A stretch of DNA of 64,000 nt from Hyphomicrobiaceae bacterium (GCA_020638035.1 JACKJI010000006.1:75823-139822); one strand, 5' to 3'; shown: positions 16,118 to 26,669, counted from the first letter of the stretch. The notes: generated by a model from the sequence alone, not told the origin. A program made the numbers and translations.

Positions 16118-19100
16118 TCAATTTCTTATCCGCCGTATCCGATCCTGAAGGGCGAGCGCCGTCGGCACTCGGTGGGTCACAAGCACGTCAGTTATCGACA
16201 GAATTGCAGAACGTAGCTCGGCGTTGTCCGGAACCTTTTCCTGCAACACCTTCTCGATCAGTTCCACGAGCGTCGAGCCAACGCGATCCCGGCGATTAAG
16301 ATAGCGATCAGCGCCAGAAGCCATCGCTTTTGCGATCTGCTGGACGCCCTCGATGCGAAGCTCGGAAGCCACGGGCCTCATGAGAAAATACGCATATGCC
16401 GTCACGTTGTCGTCGTCGTGTGCGAGATGTCGAGCTGCCCACGCCGCGTAGAGATCGCGCATGGAAGCGACAATCTGAGTGCTTCCTTGCAGCCGCGCAA
16501 TCATCACCTCATTGCCAAAGCCCATCACATGTCGAAGCACCTTCTCTCCGTCATACCACCGCCTTTCCGTCGTCAGCTCCTCGTCGGCAAGGACGAATTC
16601 CAGCATGCAACGCCACGTGACGGCGACCTGCGCGGCAGCGGCGGAGTCCGTGAAACGCGCGAAGAACGCATTGCAGAAGTGACGGATCGAGGCTTCCGCC
16701 TTGGCTCCAAGGCTCAACACGGGATACCAGTATTGATGCGCATCGTCTGATTTCTGCTGCGCAGCCGCCCCGCCCAACGTATCAAGAGCATTATAGCCAA
16801 GCTGACATGGCAACCTATCTCTGCGTCTGTCGTCATCCCCATCAAAAATCCGCCACGTCTCGAACTCCCATACGGCCAACACGGCGACGCAACTTGACTG
16901 ATCCAGTTTGACGTCGCTCTCGCGTGGCCAGTTCAGCGCCCAACTGAAAGATTCCGTAAGCACAAGTGTATCAAGCCCCCATGACAGATGCCGCGACTCC
17001 GCCGCCGCCTGTCGCTCGGGATTGTCCGCGTTGGCTTTCCTGAAGCGTAGCTGGTGAATGCGCTCTACGCGCTTCGCCAACGCCGCGAGCTGCGGCTTGA
17101 ATTCCTCGACGGGCCGCCTCACATCAAACCGTCGCAGCCGGTCATGCCAACTGTTCCACAAACGGCTGTCCGTCTCGTCATCGCCGTACCGCGGCCGTAA
17201 CGCCAATAGCGCAGACCACAGAGTAGCAATCTGAAGAAGCCGCTCCCATTGACTCCCGACACGCTGTCGATACTGCAATGCCGTACCGATAACCAATCCG
17301 ACAGCGCCCTCGTTCAGACTCAACATGAACCTGACAAGGAGTCTGCCCCGCTCTAGGTTGTCGGGCGCACGAAGCCAGCGGATGACGAGCGCCGGTCCTG
17401 CATATTCAAGCGCCGGATTGCCCCCCAGGCGCATGCGCCGACCGTGCACGGGCGAGCTATCCTCGTCGTCCAATGCCTCGTGCAGCAAAGCAACACAGCG
17501 CTCCCGCCAAATTGAATTGGCTTCGAGCCACGCCTCAGCCTTCACCGCCAGCGCAGATGCCAGGGCGGTTGTATGGATGCGCTTTTCCCCAGCTGTTAGC
17601 TCGTCGCTCTGCTCTATGGCATCAATCAATTCGGTCAGTTTGACCGCGTCATCGTCCGCCAGACCGCCGTCCGCCTGCAAGATGTAATTCCCGAGCGCCT
17701 CCGCCGAGCGCAACTGATTAGCAATGCTTGGCGCTTCTTGCGCTGTCTCGTCCGGGTTGGCAGGGGCTTTGAACACGAACGTGCCATCAGCCTTACGATC
17801 ATAATTTTTGCAATCGAGCGCAGCCAAAAACTCCCGCTCGTCGTTATCGATTTGCGGATTGTCCGCAATCCAGCTTTGCAAAGATGCATGAACGCGGCCG
17901 GCAAAAGCACCATCCGACCTCTGTCGCTCCAGTGAGATATCCCGTAATACGCGACTGCGGAACGGCGCCAAATCCCACTGTCGTGCAGCCTGAAAGGGCG
18001 CCTCGCCCGAACGACACCATGAGAACTGGTCGAAGCGGAACGGTAGCGCCTGCCGCTCATGATGTTCCCAGAAGTGCACTTCCGGTATTGCCAGAAGCTG
18101 GCTCATCCAACCCGAAAACAACTCAGGGTATGCCTTACCGACATTGACAAGGACAGGCACGAACGCGGCTGAATTGCATTGCTCAATTAATGCATCCACC
18201 GTGTCGCCGATATCCTGGCCGGCCTCACATCGCTCCCAGAGCCACCGTTCGAGCGCATGGAAAGCCGCACGCAGTTGCCCCATGCGCATATTCTGCTGAT
18301 AGGACCAGGCCGCAACATCCCTATTGCCGTAAAGCCTCTTCTGCGAACCATCGGCAAGCGAAACAACGATATGAGGATGCGGCCTATCTGTCCGCTTGGC
18401 CAAGCTATCGCGCCAACGCTCGCAGCAGAAATTTATAAGCCGGACCAGTGTCCGAAGTGCGATTGCCGGATTGATGCGGAAGAACGAGTAGAACGCGCTC
18501 TTCCAGTAGATGACCGCGTCGCTATCGCCGTCATAGGCCAGTCCGTAGCCGCGATCCAAGCCGTCCGACCGTTCCTCTGTCGGGGCGTCGTCAATGATAA
18601 CCGCCAACAGCACTTCGGCGGCGATTTCCGGTCGTATTTGCATTAATGACGTGAGCACGCCGCGATGACAGCAGCTCCGCTTGAACTCATTGGGTATGCG
18701 TCCTTTAGCACCATCCGGCCAAGGCGGCAGCTTTCTTGGCTCGAGAAACGCAAAGCTTGGAATCGAGCGCTTCCGCGTGTTCCGCTCTCGGTAGGCGGCA
18801 TCAGACTTCATCCGCTCCGCATGAAGAATGGCCTTGTTCCGGTCATGTAGCTTCTTGCGAGCGCGGATATCTTCACGAAGTGGCCGCCGACGCGCCATTT
18901 CCAGTGCCCAAGCCCCCACATCATTGGGCAAATCGGGAGTAGCAGCAAATGCGGCGGCATAGATGGCTTCCTCTCCCTTGTCGTAGCCCATGTGATCCTT
19001 GATGAGCTCGAACTGAACTTCTCGCGCTGACGCCAGCGCTAACTCCGCCAGCTCTGCCCGGTAATAGGTTGGCTTGCCTGACAGTAGCGCCGGTGTGGAC

Positions 19101-21343
19101 TTAAGCCAGGTCTCGCAAATCCTGGCGACGTCGGATGAGCCCAACGGCGCAATCCGCGCGATGTTGCGATGCAGGAAGTGCACCACGGGACCCCATCGCC
19201 CGTAAATGGGCGTGCGAAACATCGCCTCCATATAGAAGCCCAAGTCGTTGTCGCCGTCTTGAGCGGAGACAGTAGGCACGGTCGCATTGTGGTGGAAGCG
19301 CTCCAGCATCCACGCAAGGCGCTTCCCGTTGTTGTCCAAGAGCAAATCGATGCGTTCCTGCATCCAACGTTCCGCGAGCGGGTCGAGGCACAGCGCGTCG
19401 AGAAGAAGCCCTGCCGCGCCGCGAAGTGTCTTTGACTTCTCTAATTCGTCAAACGCGCTATCCCATGCCGTCTTCACGCCAGACGGTTGCCGAAGCAATT
19501 CCTGCCCAAGCATGCGGATGGCTGAGTGCCAGAGTGGATTGCTGGCATAGGCTGCCCATTCCAACGGGCGATCGCCCAACTCGCGGAGGCACTGATACCG
19601 CGACCAGTCCGCAGCGAGATCGTGCCGGAATTCAAGTCGCCCTCTCTCAAAGACGACCGGACAGGATTGCGGCAATTCGTTCAACTCTTTGAGCTGTGCT
19701 GAATCCAGATTGCTCCGCGTGAGAACGGGCGCGAAGCTCGCTTCCCGTTCGGCCATTGTCATCATTATGCTTTGCAGCAGCGGCCTTCCGTTCGTCCAAT
19801 GCTGCCACAAGCGTTCCGCGACGCTAACCCGCGACACTCCAGCTCCCGGCTGCGCGATGAACGACTCCTCGGCCTGACAGACCCATGCAAGGGTTTTCAG
19901 GTTGCGCAACACCTCTACGGCGTCATCATCAGCGGAAAGCCAGAACAACGCACGATACGAACGCAGCACCTTTCGAACGCTTTCTGAATCAATTGCACCG
20001 ACCTCAACGATATCCTTCCCTGAGGCAAGGAAAGCCTGCAATGAGGCGAACCTATCGACCGCATAACTCTGAGTCACAAGAGCGACACGCCACAACGAGC
20101 GCGTCGCGGCATCAACGCGACACAACCGTTCTATCAGAGCCTCGACAAACTTGACGCCATCCTCGGTCAGCCGCTCCGCTGAATCGATGACCAGCACATT
20201 CTCTGACCGAGGTGTCGCTTCAAGAATATCTGGTAATGGTAGCGATAGGCCAAGCGCAAGGCGCTGAGCCTGATCCAACACCCGTTCAAGATCATCCGCC
20301 CTCAGCCAGACAATGCCTTCAGCGTCGAACCTGCTCCGCAGGCTCGCACGCACAAGCGCCGATTTTCCAACTCCAGAGTCTCCGTGTGCAACCGTCAACC
20401 GCGAGCGCTCGAGCGAAGCAACGAGCTTCCCCTGTTCTGCTTGGCGGTCGACGACAATGCCTGAAGGCAATGCCATCTCGACCCGCGCCATGCGCTCAGT
20501 ACACAATGATCGAAGCGCAGTCCACGATGCCCGATAGTCCGGGTGTCCCTTCAGTGAAAATCTCGTGCGCATGTGCGCAATCAATGCCTGTGCGTTCAGT
20601 TCGCCGCCCGGGTGACGCTTGGACTTCGCGAGCGCAACGAGCGCGTCCCATAGGTTCCGCGCTTCGCCCGCATCCCCGGTGGCCAGGATGTCGCGACAAG
20701 ATGCAATGACTGCCGCCTCATCTTTCGACGTTGCAAGCTGGAAGTCGAATGGCAGCACCTCGATGCCGCCCACGAAACGGAGCAACGCGTCATGTGTCGG
20801 CGCTGGCACACTTTGGCTGAGCGCCTCAGAGAGGCCGGAAAAAATCTGGGTATGCTTCTTGCTGGACGCGATGCGACCGCCAGCGGCATTAGGGCCTTCG
20901 GCGCACCAACCCTTGATGTCCGTCCAAGACGCTTCGAATGCGTTGTGACCGCCACGTGTTGCCAGCACGATATGGCACACGGCATTCGACGCATCAAACT
21001 CATGCCACTGCGGCCAAGCCCTCTCGATGAAATCGCGCGGCATCCCCTTTGCAGTCACTTGCACGCTGCTCCTGCATGAGAACGCGAATTCATGATGCCC
21101 GCCCCGCGAATCCACTCCCGTAATGGCGAGATCGTCAATTGCTTTGCCGGTCTGCCAGCGGATCTCGCGCGCGTATGCTGAAGCGAAGGGCATCGGCGCC
21201 CCTCTCAGCATGCCGACCATGAACCAAGCGGCGACCAAATCCTCGAAATCGTATCCGGGCCCCGCTGTTGAGCGCGTTGTTGCAGCCCGGCCTGGAGCCG
21301 GTACAGAGGTCTTTGCCCGTTGCTTGGGGCGCGGTTTATTCAT
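16118..21343 (-). CDS. Giant STAND-like NTPase with N-terminal nuclease-like domain, 1741 aa
   Basis: Layout: a basic N-terminus; a nuclease-like domain at about residues 25-210 whose core (FEDLVAAWF, DDLAITG, HEFAFSCRSS) resembles PD-(D/E)xK/Cap4-like effectors; a P-loop NTPase with Walker A GDSGVGKS near residues 320-327 and Walker B VLVIDSAERL near 383-392; then over 1200 residues of helical repeat-like sequence. This effector-NTPase-sensor order is that of STAND antiviral proteins such as Avs. The position of the usual catalytic lysine appears to be Arg, so nuclease activity is uncertain. I prefer the ATG at 21343, with GGACC upstream, over an in-frame GTG at 21370. The gene is divergent from the PIN-domain gene at 21681. 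A defence role is inferred from architecture. Confidence 0.7.
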   Translation of the reverse strand: MNKPRPKQRAKTSVPAPGRAATTRSTAGPGYDFEDLVAAWFMVGMLRGAPMPFASAYAREIRWQTGKAIDDLAITGVDSRGGHHEFAFSCRSSVQVTAKGMPRDFIERAWPQWHEFDASNAVCHIVLATRGGHNAFEASWTDIKGWCAEGPNAAGGRIASSKKHTQIFSGLSEALSQSVPAPTHDALLRFVGGIEVLPFDFQLATSKDEAAVIASCRDILATGDAGEARNLWDALVALAKSKRHPGGELNAQALIAHMRTRFSLKGHPDYRASWTALRSLCTERMARVEMALPSGIVVDRQAEQGKLVASLERSRLTVAHGDSGVGKSALVRASLRSRFDAEGIVWLRADDLERVLDQAQRLALGLSLPLPDILEATPRSENVLVIDSAERLTEDGVKFVEALIERLCRVDAATRSLWRVALVTQSYAVDRFASLQAFLASGKDIVEVGAIDSESVRKVLRSYRALFWLSADDDAVEVLRNLKTLAWVCQAEESFIAQPGAGVSRVSVAERLWQHWTNGRPLLQSIMMTMAEREASFAPVLTRSNLDSAQLKELNELPQSCPVVFERGRLEFRHDLAADWSRYQCLRELGDRPLEWAAYASNPLWHSAIRMLGQELLRQPSGVKTAWDSAFDELEKSKTLRGAAGLLLDALCLDPLAERWMQERIDLLLDNNGKRLAWMLERFHHNATVPTVSAQDGDNDLGFYMEAMFRTPIYGRWGPVVHFLHRNIARIAPLGSSDVARICETWLKSTPALLSGKPTYYRAELAELALASAREVQFELIKDHMGYDKGEEAIYAAAFAATPDLPNDVGAWALEMARRRPLREDIRARKKLHDRNKAILHAERMKSDAAYRERNTRKRSIPSFAFLEPRKLPPWPDGAKGRIPNEFKRSCCHRGVLTSLMQIRPEIAAEVLLAVIIDDAPTEERSDGLDRGYGLAYDGDSDAVIYWKSAFYSFFRINPAIALRTLVRLINFCCERWRDSLAKRTDRPHPHIVVSLADGSQKRLYGNRDVAAWSYQQNMRMGQLRAAFHALERWLWERCEAGQDIGDTVDALIEQCNSAAFVPVLVNVGKAYPELFSGWMSQLLAIPEVHFWEHHERQALPFRFDQFSWCRSGEAPFQAARQWDLAPFRSRVLRDISLERQRSDGAFAGRVHASLQSWIADNPQIDNDEREFLAALDCKNYDRKADGTFVFKAPANPDETAQEAPSIANQLRSAEALGNYILQADGGLADDDAVKLTELIDAIEQSDELTAGEKRIHTTALASALAVKAEAWLEANSIWRERCVALLHEALDDEDSSPVHGRRMRLGGNPALEYAGPALVIRWLRAPDNLERGRLLVRFMLSLNEGAVGLVIGTALQYRQRVGSQWERLLQIATLWSALLALRPRYGDDETDSRLWNSWHDRLRRFDVRRPVEEFKPQLAALAKRVERIHQLRFRKANADNPERQAAAESRHLSWGLDTLVLTESFSWALNWPRESDVKLDQSSCVAVLAVWEFETWRIFDGDDDRRRDRLPCQLGYNALDTLGGAAAQQKSDDAHQYWYPVLSLGAKAEASIRHFCNAFFARFTDSAAAAQVAVTWRCMLEFVLADEELTTERRWYDGEKVLRHVMGFGNEVMIARLQGSTQIVASMRDLYAAWAARHLAHDDDNVTAYAYFLMRPVASELRIEGVQQIAKAMASGADRYLNRRDRVGSTLVELIEKVLQEKVPDNAELRSAILSITDVLVTHRVPTALALQDRIRRIRN

Positions 21344-21680
21344 TGCAGGTCCATACTTCAGTCGGTCCACTCAGCCCGCTGCTTAGCTGCTCAGTTCCTC
21401 CGCACAGCTGTTGACAACGGTGACAACCGATTCGCATTTGCCGCAAGGTGCAAACACTTGCGTCGCGTTGATAATCTGTGCAGTCACAGTGACCATATCA
21501 AACGATCTAAGTACGGCCACCACCCACCGCAGCGTCTCTGCTTCACGACGGGCATCGCACGGCATCAAGGTCTTGCTCTTCCGAAATTCCGACAAGACAC
21601 CCTCTACCCTGGCTGAGCCATTCGTGACCCAACGGTCGCTAGCCGCTATTCCTTGTTTTCAACTTTACGCGGGGCCACGG
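21344..21680. promoter_or_regulatory. 337-base divergent intergenic region between the STAND-like and PIN genes
   Basis: Both neighbouring genes are transcribed away from this segment, so it must hold at least their two promoters. I do not see convincing -35/-10 pairs or repeats. An open frame runs through it in phase with the PIN gene but lacks a plausible start. Confidence 0.4.
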
Positions 21681-22715
21681 ATGATACTCAGGCTGTTGAT
21701 CGACACATCGGTGTGGCTGGACCTCACCAGAGACCCGCGCCACCTGCCACTGCTCGACGCGCTGTTCGCCATGACAAAGGCAGATGAAGTTGAATTGATC
21801 CTGCCGCAGACTATCCTAGATGAGTTTGCCCGAAACCGCGACCGAGTGATGGCCTCCGGCCGAGCCAGCCTATCGAGCCACTTCAAGCGGGTGAAAGACG
21901 CAATTGTTCAATTCGGACCCGAGGAGGGACGGGACGAGGTTCTAGGTCACCTAGACGAGATAGATCACCGCATTGCGGTTGGCGGCGAGGCGATTAGCGA
22001 AGCTGTGGTCCTAATCGAGAAACTGTTCACTACGACCGAACCGATACCGGCCAGCGAGAACATAAAAGCGCGCGCTGCCGACCGCGCCATCGCCAAAGTT
22101 GCGCCGTTCCACAGGCAGGTGAATAGCATCGGAGACTCAATTATCATCGAAACTTATCTCGACGTGGTTGCGCAGCGGAAGGGCGATGATGTCCTCGCGT
22201 TCGTTACCCACAACATCCATGACTTCAGCCAGAAGGGTGCCGACACACGCTTACCACACCCGGACCTCGCGAAGCACTTTGATGGGACGCACTCGCGATA
22301 CTCAACTAATCTCGGCGCTCTCCTCAACGAATACGCTAGCGACCTGATCGAGGAGGTCACCATCGACCGCGAGTACAGCCAAGTGTCTCGGGCGCTTTCC
22401 GAGCTGCTTGAAGCCGAAGAGAAGCTGAATACTCAGATTTGGTATGGCCGCAAATGGGGCATCATCGATGCCGTGGCGAGTGGTAAGCAGAAGCGGGTTC
22501 CGAGGGATGTCTGGGAATCTAGTACGCCCGAGGAGCGGCGGGGCATGATCGTCGATGAGATATGGGACGGAATGATCGCCGCAATGAAGTCCGCTGAAGA
22601 ACGATACCTTGACCAGCTTGGCCCGTGGACTGATTTCGAGTGGGGTATGATCAACGGCAAGCTATCCGCCATCCGCTGGGTACTCGGTGATGAATGGGAT
22701 ATGTTGGACACGTAA
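21681..22715 (+). CDS. PIN-domain protein (DUF4935-like), 344 aa
   Basis: The N-terminal domain carries the PIN acidic residues: D in LLIDTSVW (residues 5-12), E in ILDEFARNR (about 47-55), D in IGDSIIIE (about 152-159), and a final D in FVTHNIHDF (about 174-182). PIN domains are Mg-dependent RNases. The C-terminal 130 residues are helical and acidic and may be a regulatory domain. I chose the ATG at 21681 because it begins exactly with the first PIN strand. It is divergent from the STAND-like gene and may be its partner or an independent abortive-infection RNase. Confidence 0.75.
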   Translation: MILRLLIDTSVWLDLTRDPRHLPLLDALFAMTKADEVELILPQTILDEFARNRDRVMASGRASLSSHFKRVKDAIVQFGPEEGRDEVLGHLDEIDHRIAVGGEAISEAVVLIEKLFTTTEPIPASENIKARAADRAIAKVAPFHRQVNSIGDSIIIETYLDVVAQRKGDDVLAFVTHNIHDFSQKGADTRLPHPDLAKHFDGTHSRYSTNLGALLNEYASDLIEEVTIDREYSQVSRALSELLEAEEKLNTQIWYGRKWGIIDAVASGKQKRVPRDVWESSTPEERRGMIVDEIWDGMIAAMKSAEERYLDQLGPWTDFEWGMINGKLSAIRWVLGDEWDMLDT

Positions 22716-23047
22716 GTGACCCGGCGCGGACTTGCTCCGATCTCCCGGTGGGGCTGGTCGGGCGCGCTCATCAATTCTGTCAGTCAATGTAGGCTGTGTG
22801 GGGCCTTGCGATCAAGGGGGTGCATCCAACCCCGGCGCCTTTCAAGATGCCTCAATCACGGCTTTCTCTGGTCAGCGATCGTCGCGGTAAGCAGCAGCAC
22901 CAGCTAACTCTGCCTTACCCTCGGCTGCGGCCGAACATCGGCGCATCCACCAGGAACATGACTGCCGCTTCCGTATGCAGCGTGTATTGACCGCGTATGC
23001 ATTCCGCCCGGACACTCCTGCTGGTTTCAATGACAACAGGAGGCCTC
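22716..23047. other. 332-base gap with no recognisable gene
   Basis: Only short unsupported open frames occur here. The last 20 bases hold the strong AGGAGG ribosome-binding site of the next gene. Confidence 0.4.
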
Positions 23048-23647
23048 ATGAGCAACACTACCAAGCAACCTACCGGCGACTTTTACGCCCCGATCAACCG
23101 CTACAAGCAGCCCGGCGATAGCAAACCCATCTTCACCGGCCATATGACCCAACCTGGCAGTGACGCCAAGGAACCCTTCGCCCTCTGGGCCTTCGAGTAC
23201 ACCACCAAGGATGGCGAGGTCCTGCGTGGCTATTCCGGCGGCATCAACGGTGTGGCAACGAACATCCCCGCCCAAGCCCAAATCGAAGTGCTCATGGCGG
23301 ACGCCCACGCCGGCAATGAGGTCAACATCGCCAACCTGACTTTACGTCCTGGCCAAACGGTCCTCTTCACAAACACGTTCAAGGCCGATGCCCCAGATAA
23401 GAACCGCCCCGACCTGTGGGGCTGGACGAACCCTACCGATGGCAAACCGCCCTTCCGCCAGAGCGTTTGGTTGAAGCAGTTCGAGGACAGCGGTCGGCCC
23501 TACCTGTCCGGCGTGACCCAATACCCGCTTCCTGGCAAGTCCGAGCGCGAGCAGCAGGACGCAACGCCCGACCTTGAACAGATCATGACGCAAGGCGCAG
23601 TCACCAAAGGCATGCCCAAGAAACGCGAGAGCGGCGGACGAAGCTGA
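23048..23647 (+). CDS. Hypothetical protein, 199 aa
   Basis: A very strong ribosome-binding site (ACAGGAGGCCTC) precedes the ATG at 23048. The sequence is beta-rich and hydrophilic, with aromatic residues spread evenly (FYAPINRYK, FALWAFEYTTKDG, LWGWTNPTDG), and has no signal peptide or membrane segment. The C-terminal 30 residues are charged and probably flexible. An acidic or disordered tail after a beta-rich core is reminiscent of DNA-binding or single-strand-binding proteins, but I see no diagnostic motif. It stands alone, followed by a hairpin. Confidence 0.6.
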   Translation: MSNTTKQPTGDFYAPINRYKQPGDSKPIFTGHMTQPGSDAKEPFALWAFEYTTKDGEVLRGYSGGINGVATNIPAQAQIEVLMADAHAGNEVNIANLTLRPGQTVLFTNTFKADAPDKNRPDLWGWTNPTDGKPPFRQSVWLKQFEDSGRPYLSGVTQYPLPGKSEREQQDATPDLEQIMTQGAVTKGMPKKRESGGRS

Positions 23648-23662
23648 GAGGTTAGGGCGCCT

Positions 23663-23682
23663 CCCCGCACTTCGGTGCGGGG
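23663..23682 (+). terminator. GC hairpin with TTCG loop after the gene at 23048
   Basis: CCCCGCAC and GTGCGGGG form a perfect 8-bp stem with a TTCG tetraloop, 16 bases after the stop at 23647. No T-run follows, so termination efficiency is unclear. Confidence 0.5.
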
Positions 23683-24316
23683 CCGCGTCCTCGTGAACCG
23701 AGCCCTAATGGGGCTCGGCCCTGCGGGCTTCGGCCGCTGGCGCGGAACCGCCCTTCTCCACCCATGCATTCCCTGTAGTACGGGCCAACTTGTGCGCTGA
23801 TCACAGATCCCGACGCGATACCCCCAGCTGCAGACGCACCATGACGTGACTACAATCGACGCCATGGGCCATCTGCGGAAGTCACGCCGAACGGTTTTGC
23901 CGAATGAAGGCACCGGTGATGCATGCGTTGACCAACATCAATCCTTCTAAGCCTATTGTTGCGAGCGTAGGAAAATGGAATTGAGGTTCACGAATATGAT
24001 GGGCTTGCTCAATCTCTATCGGCAGCGAAAAACCAAGCGCGGATCACCCCGACCGCACAGAACCTGAGACGGCTCGCCAAGCTTGATCACTAGCCGCCGT
24101 AACACGTGCCAGTTGCAAGCGGATGCCTAGGGCCGATCCAAATCAAAGCAGAGGCCCATCACCGAACCCCAGCGGATCTTGCAACAAGCTCTTCGCGTCA
24201 AAAGACGTGTGGTCGCATGTCTCAAGCTTGCGCAAGATCAAAGCGCGTAGAGATTTGTCTCTGCCAGCCTGGATCACAAACCTGCCGTCGGGAGTTTGAG
24301 TAGCACTAAAGGCAAT
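23683..24316. other. 634-base gap upstream of the kinase gene
   Basis: No gene, tRNA or insertion-sequence end is recognisable here. It marks the left edge of the respiration island and may contain decayed sequence. Confidence 0.4.
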
Positions 24317-26659
24317 ATGCAGCTGAACCTGAAACCTTTGGGGCATGACCGCTTGGACAAGCCGCGACAGTCCGATTCTTGGCGCGTGGCACTTGACGTC
24401 GTGCACAAGTGGCGTGCGAAGAAGCTCTCGCAGCAAGTTGGCGTAGCTTTCTTGGCCGTGGCCGTTGCTCTGTTCGTTCGGCTCTATTGGCTCGACGCTT
24501 TGGGAATGCGCCTTGCTTATGTGACGCTCTTTCCTGCGGCCACGGTTGCCGCAGTACTAGGAGGCTACGTCGGTGGACTTCTCGCATTGAGCCTGGGCGC
24601 CCTGGCGGCTTCCGTTTGGCTTGCTCCACTACAAGAGCCTGCGGACTGGCTCGGGTTGTTCGCGTTCGTCGGCGGATCGTTGTTGGTGCTCGTTATCACC
24701 GAAGCAATGCATCTTGCCCATGAACGGGCGGTCGCCTCCGAGATCGACGCGCAAATGTCGAGAGCGCTCCGCGAGAGCGAGGCCCGTCTGCGGCTTTTCG
24801 TTGAACAGGCTCCGGTGGCGATCGCGCTGTTCGACAACAATTTCAATGTGGTCGCAGCGAGCCATCGCTGGATAGTTGACTACGGATCGCTTTCGAGCGG
24901 TTTGGAGGCTTCGGCTATTGAGCGATGGAGGCCTACGCTTCGCCGGGTGCTTGCCGGCGAAACCGTAATCAATGATTCGGAATTGCTCCCAAGAGCCAAC
25001 GGCCATAAGAGCTGGCAGCGCTGGGAAGCCAAGCCATGGAAAGATGTCGACGGACTCGTGAGCGGTGTTACGGTTTTCGCCGAAGACATAACCGCCAGAG
25101 TTGAAGCGGAATCTGCGCTGCGCGACAGCCAGGCGCGTCTTAAGGCCATCGTCGACAGCGCTGTCGATGCTATCATCACAGCGGACCAAAACGGTACGAT
25201 AACCTCCGTCAACCCGGCGACGCCGCGGTTGTTCGGCTATCAGGAGTCGGAGCTGATTGGGCAGGATCTCTCTTTGCTTATGCCGGAGCCGGACAAGAGT
25301 GCACACAGCAGTTACTTGAACAGCCACTCGATTTCTGGGCAATCCAAAGTGCTTGGTAAGCAGCGTTCCCTCCAGGCCCAACGCAAGGACGGGTCTACGT
25401 TCCCGATCGAGCTCGCGGTGACACAGGCGAAGTCTCGCGAGGGCGCACTGTTCATTGGCATGCTGCGCGACATTACCCAGCGGGTGCAAAGCGAGGAGTC
25501 GCTACGAGAAGCGCAGAAGCTCGAAGCGGTCGGACAGCTCACGGGTGGCATCGCTCATGATTTCAACAATCTACTGACAGTCATCATCTGCAACCTCGAG
25601 CTGCTCGAAATGCGCATCGAGGATGAAACGAAGCGCAGACTTGTGCTCAAGGCGCTCGATGCCGCTGACATGGGTCATCGGCTTACCGATCGGCTGCTTG
25701 CCTTCGCGCGCCGCCAGCCGCTTTTGCCGGAAGTTCTCGACGTCAACTTGATTGTACTCAGCCTCAAGGAGATGCTTCAGCGGGCGATGGGAGCGACGAT
25801 TACGCTGACGACGTCGCTCGTTGACCAGACGTGGCCTATTCTTGCCGATCGCGGCCAGCTCGAGGGCGCGATCGTGAACCTCGCGCTCAATTCGCGCGAT
25901 GCCATGCCCTCAGGGGGACAGGTCTGCATAGAGACAAAGAACCTGTTCATCGAGGAAGGTTGGACAGAGGGAGGTATTCGCCTGCCGAGCGGCCGATATC
26001 TGCAGGTCTGCGTGTCCGATACCGGCACTGGCATGACGCCCGAGGTGAAAGAGAGAGCCTTCGAGCCGTTCTACACGACGAAACCCGTAGGGCGCGGCAC
26101 GGGCCTGGGACTTGCCACAGTATATGGCTTCGTCAGGCAGTCGCACGGAGCAGTGGCAGTCGAGAGTGAGCTAAGCGGCGGGACAAAGATCCGCCTCTTT
26201 CTGCCGGCGCATACGGGGGCTATTCCGCGTGACGTGGCGACCCAGAAGCGCAGCGAAGAAGACCAGCCGACGCTCAAGGGCCTCTCTGTGCTTGTCGTAG
26301 AAGACGAAGCTTCGCTCCGCGAAGTGGTATCAACGCACCTGCGCTCGTTAGGCGCGAGAGTGATGGCGGCGGAGAACGGCTCGGAAGCTTTGTCCATTCT
26401 CAGTGAATCCGAGAAAATTGATCTCGTTGTGACCGACTTGGTAATGCCTGGTCACGTGTCGGGTTTGGCTGTCGCGGAGTGCGTTCGGGAGCGTTACCGC
26501 AATACGCGGCTCCTAATGATGTCGGGGTTTGCTGACGAATTCGCCAATCCGGACCGATTAAAAGTGCTCAGCGCCCCACTACTGCGCAAGCCGTTCAGGC
26601 TTTCCGCGCTGGTCGAAGCGATCGAGCATCTCATCGCGGATCATAAACACGCAAACTAA
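24317..26659 (+). CDS. Hybrid sensor histidine kinase with two PAS domains and C-terminal receiver, 780 aa
   Basis: The N-terminus has about four hydrophobic helices (residues 35-135) of the DUF4118/KdpD sensor type. A first PAS-like domain (about 155-265) and a second (about 275-400) follow. The phosphorylation site is H414 in GGIAHDFNN. The ATPase domain includes the GRGTGLGLATVYGF box. A receiver domain follows with acidic residues VVEDEAS, phospho-acceptor D707 (VVTDLVMPG) and the terminal lysine in LRKPFR. It is convergent with the OmpR-type regulator, whose stop lies about ten bases away. With cld next, it is the likely sensor for (per)chlorate, oxygen or redox state of this island; that role is inferred from position. 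Confidence 0.85.
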   Translation: MQLNLKPLGHDRLDKPRQSDSWRVALDVVHKWRAKKLSQQVGVAFLAVAVALFVRLYWLDALGMRLAYVTLFPAATVAAVLGGYVGGLLALSLGALAASVWLAPLQEPADWLGLFAFVGGSLLVLVITEAMHLAHERAVASEIDAQMSRALRESEARLRLFVEQAPVAIALFDNNFNVVAASHRWIVDYGSLSSGLEASAIERWRPTLRRVLAGETVINDSELLPRANGHKSWQRWEAKPWKDVDGLVSGVTVFAEDITARVEAESALRDSQARLKAIVDSAVDAIITADQNGTITSVNPATPRLFGYQESELIGQDLSLLMPEPDKSAHSSYLNSHSISGQSKVLGKQRSLQAQRKDGSTFPIELAVTQAKSREGALFIGMLRDITQRVQSEESLREAQKLEAVGQLTGGIAHDFNNLLTVIICNLELLEMRIEDETKRRLVLKALDAADMGHRLTDRLLAFARRQPLLPEVLDVNLIVLSLKEMLQRAMGATITLTTSLVDQTWPILADRGQLEGAIVNLALNSRDAMPSGGQVCIETKNLFIEEGWTEGGIRLPSGRYLQVCVSDTGTGMTPEVKERAFEPFYTTKPVGRGTGLGLATVYGFVRQSHGAVAVESELSGGTKIRLFLPAHTGAIPRDVATQKRSEEDQPTLKGLSVLVVEDEASLREVVSTHLRSLGARVMAAENGSEALSILSESEKIDLVVTDLVMPGHVSGLAVAECVRERYRNTRLLMMSGFADEFANPDRLKVLSAPLLRKPFRLSALVEAIEHLIADHKHAN

Positions 26660-26669
26660 GGCGGTTAGA

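Noticed and set aside
21411..21680. In-frame N-terminal extension of the PIN protein
   Set aside because: The extension is not PIN-like, has no good ribosome site, and the PIN fold begins exactly at 21681.
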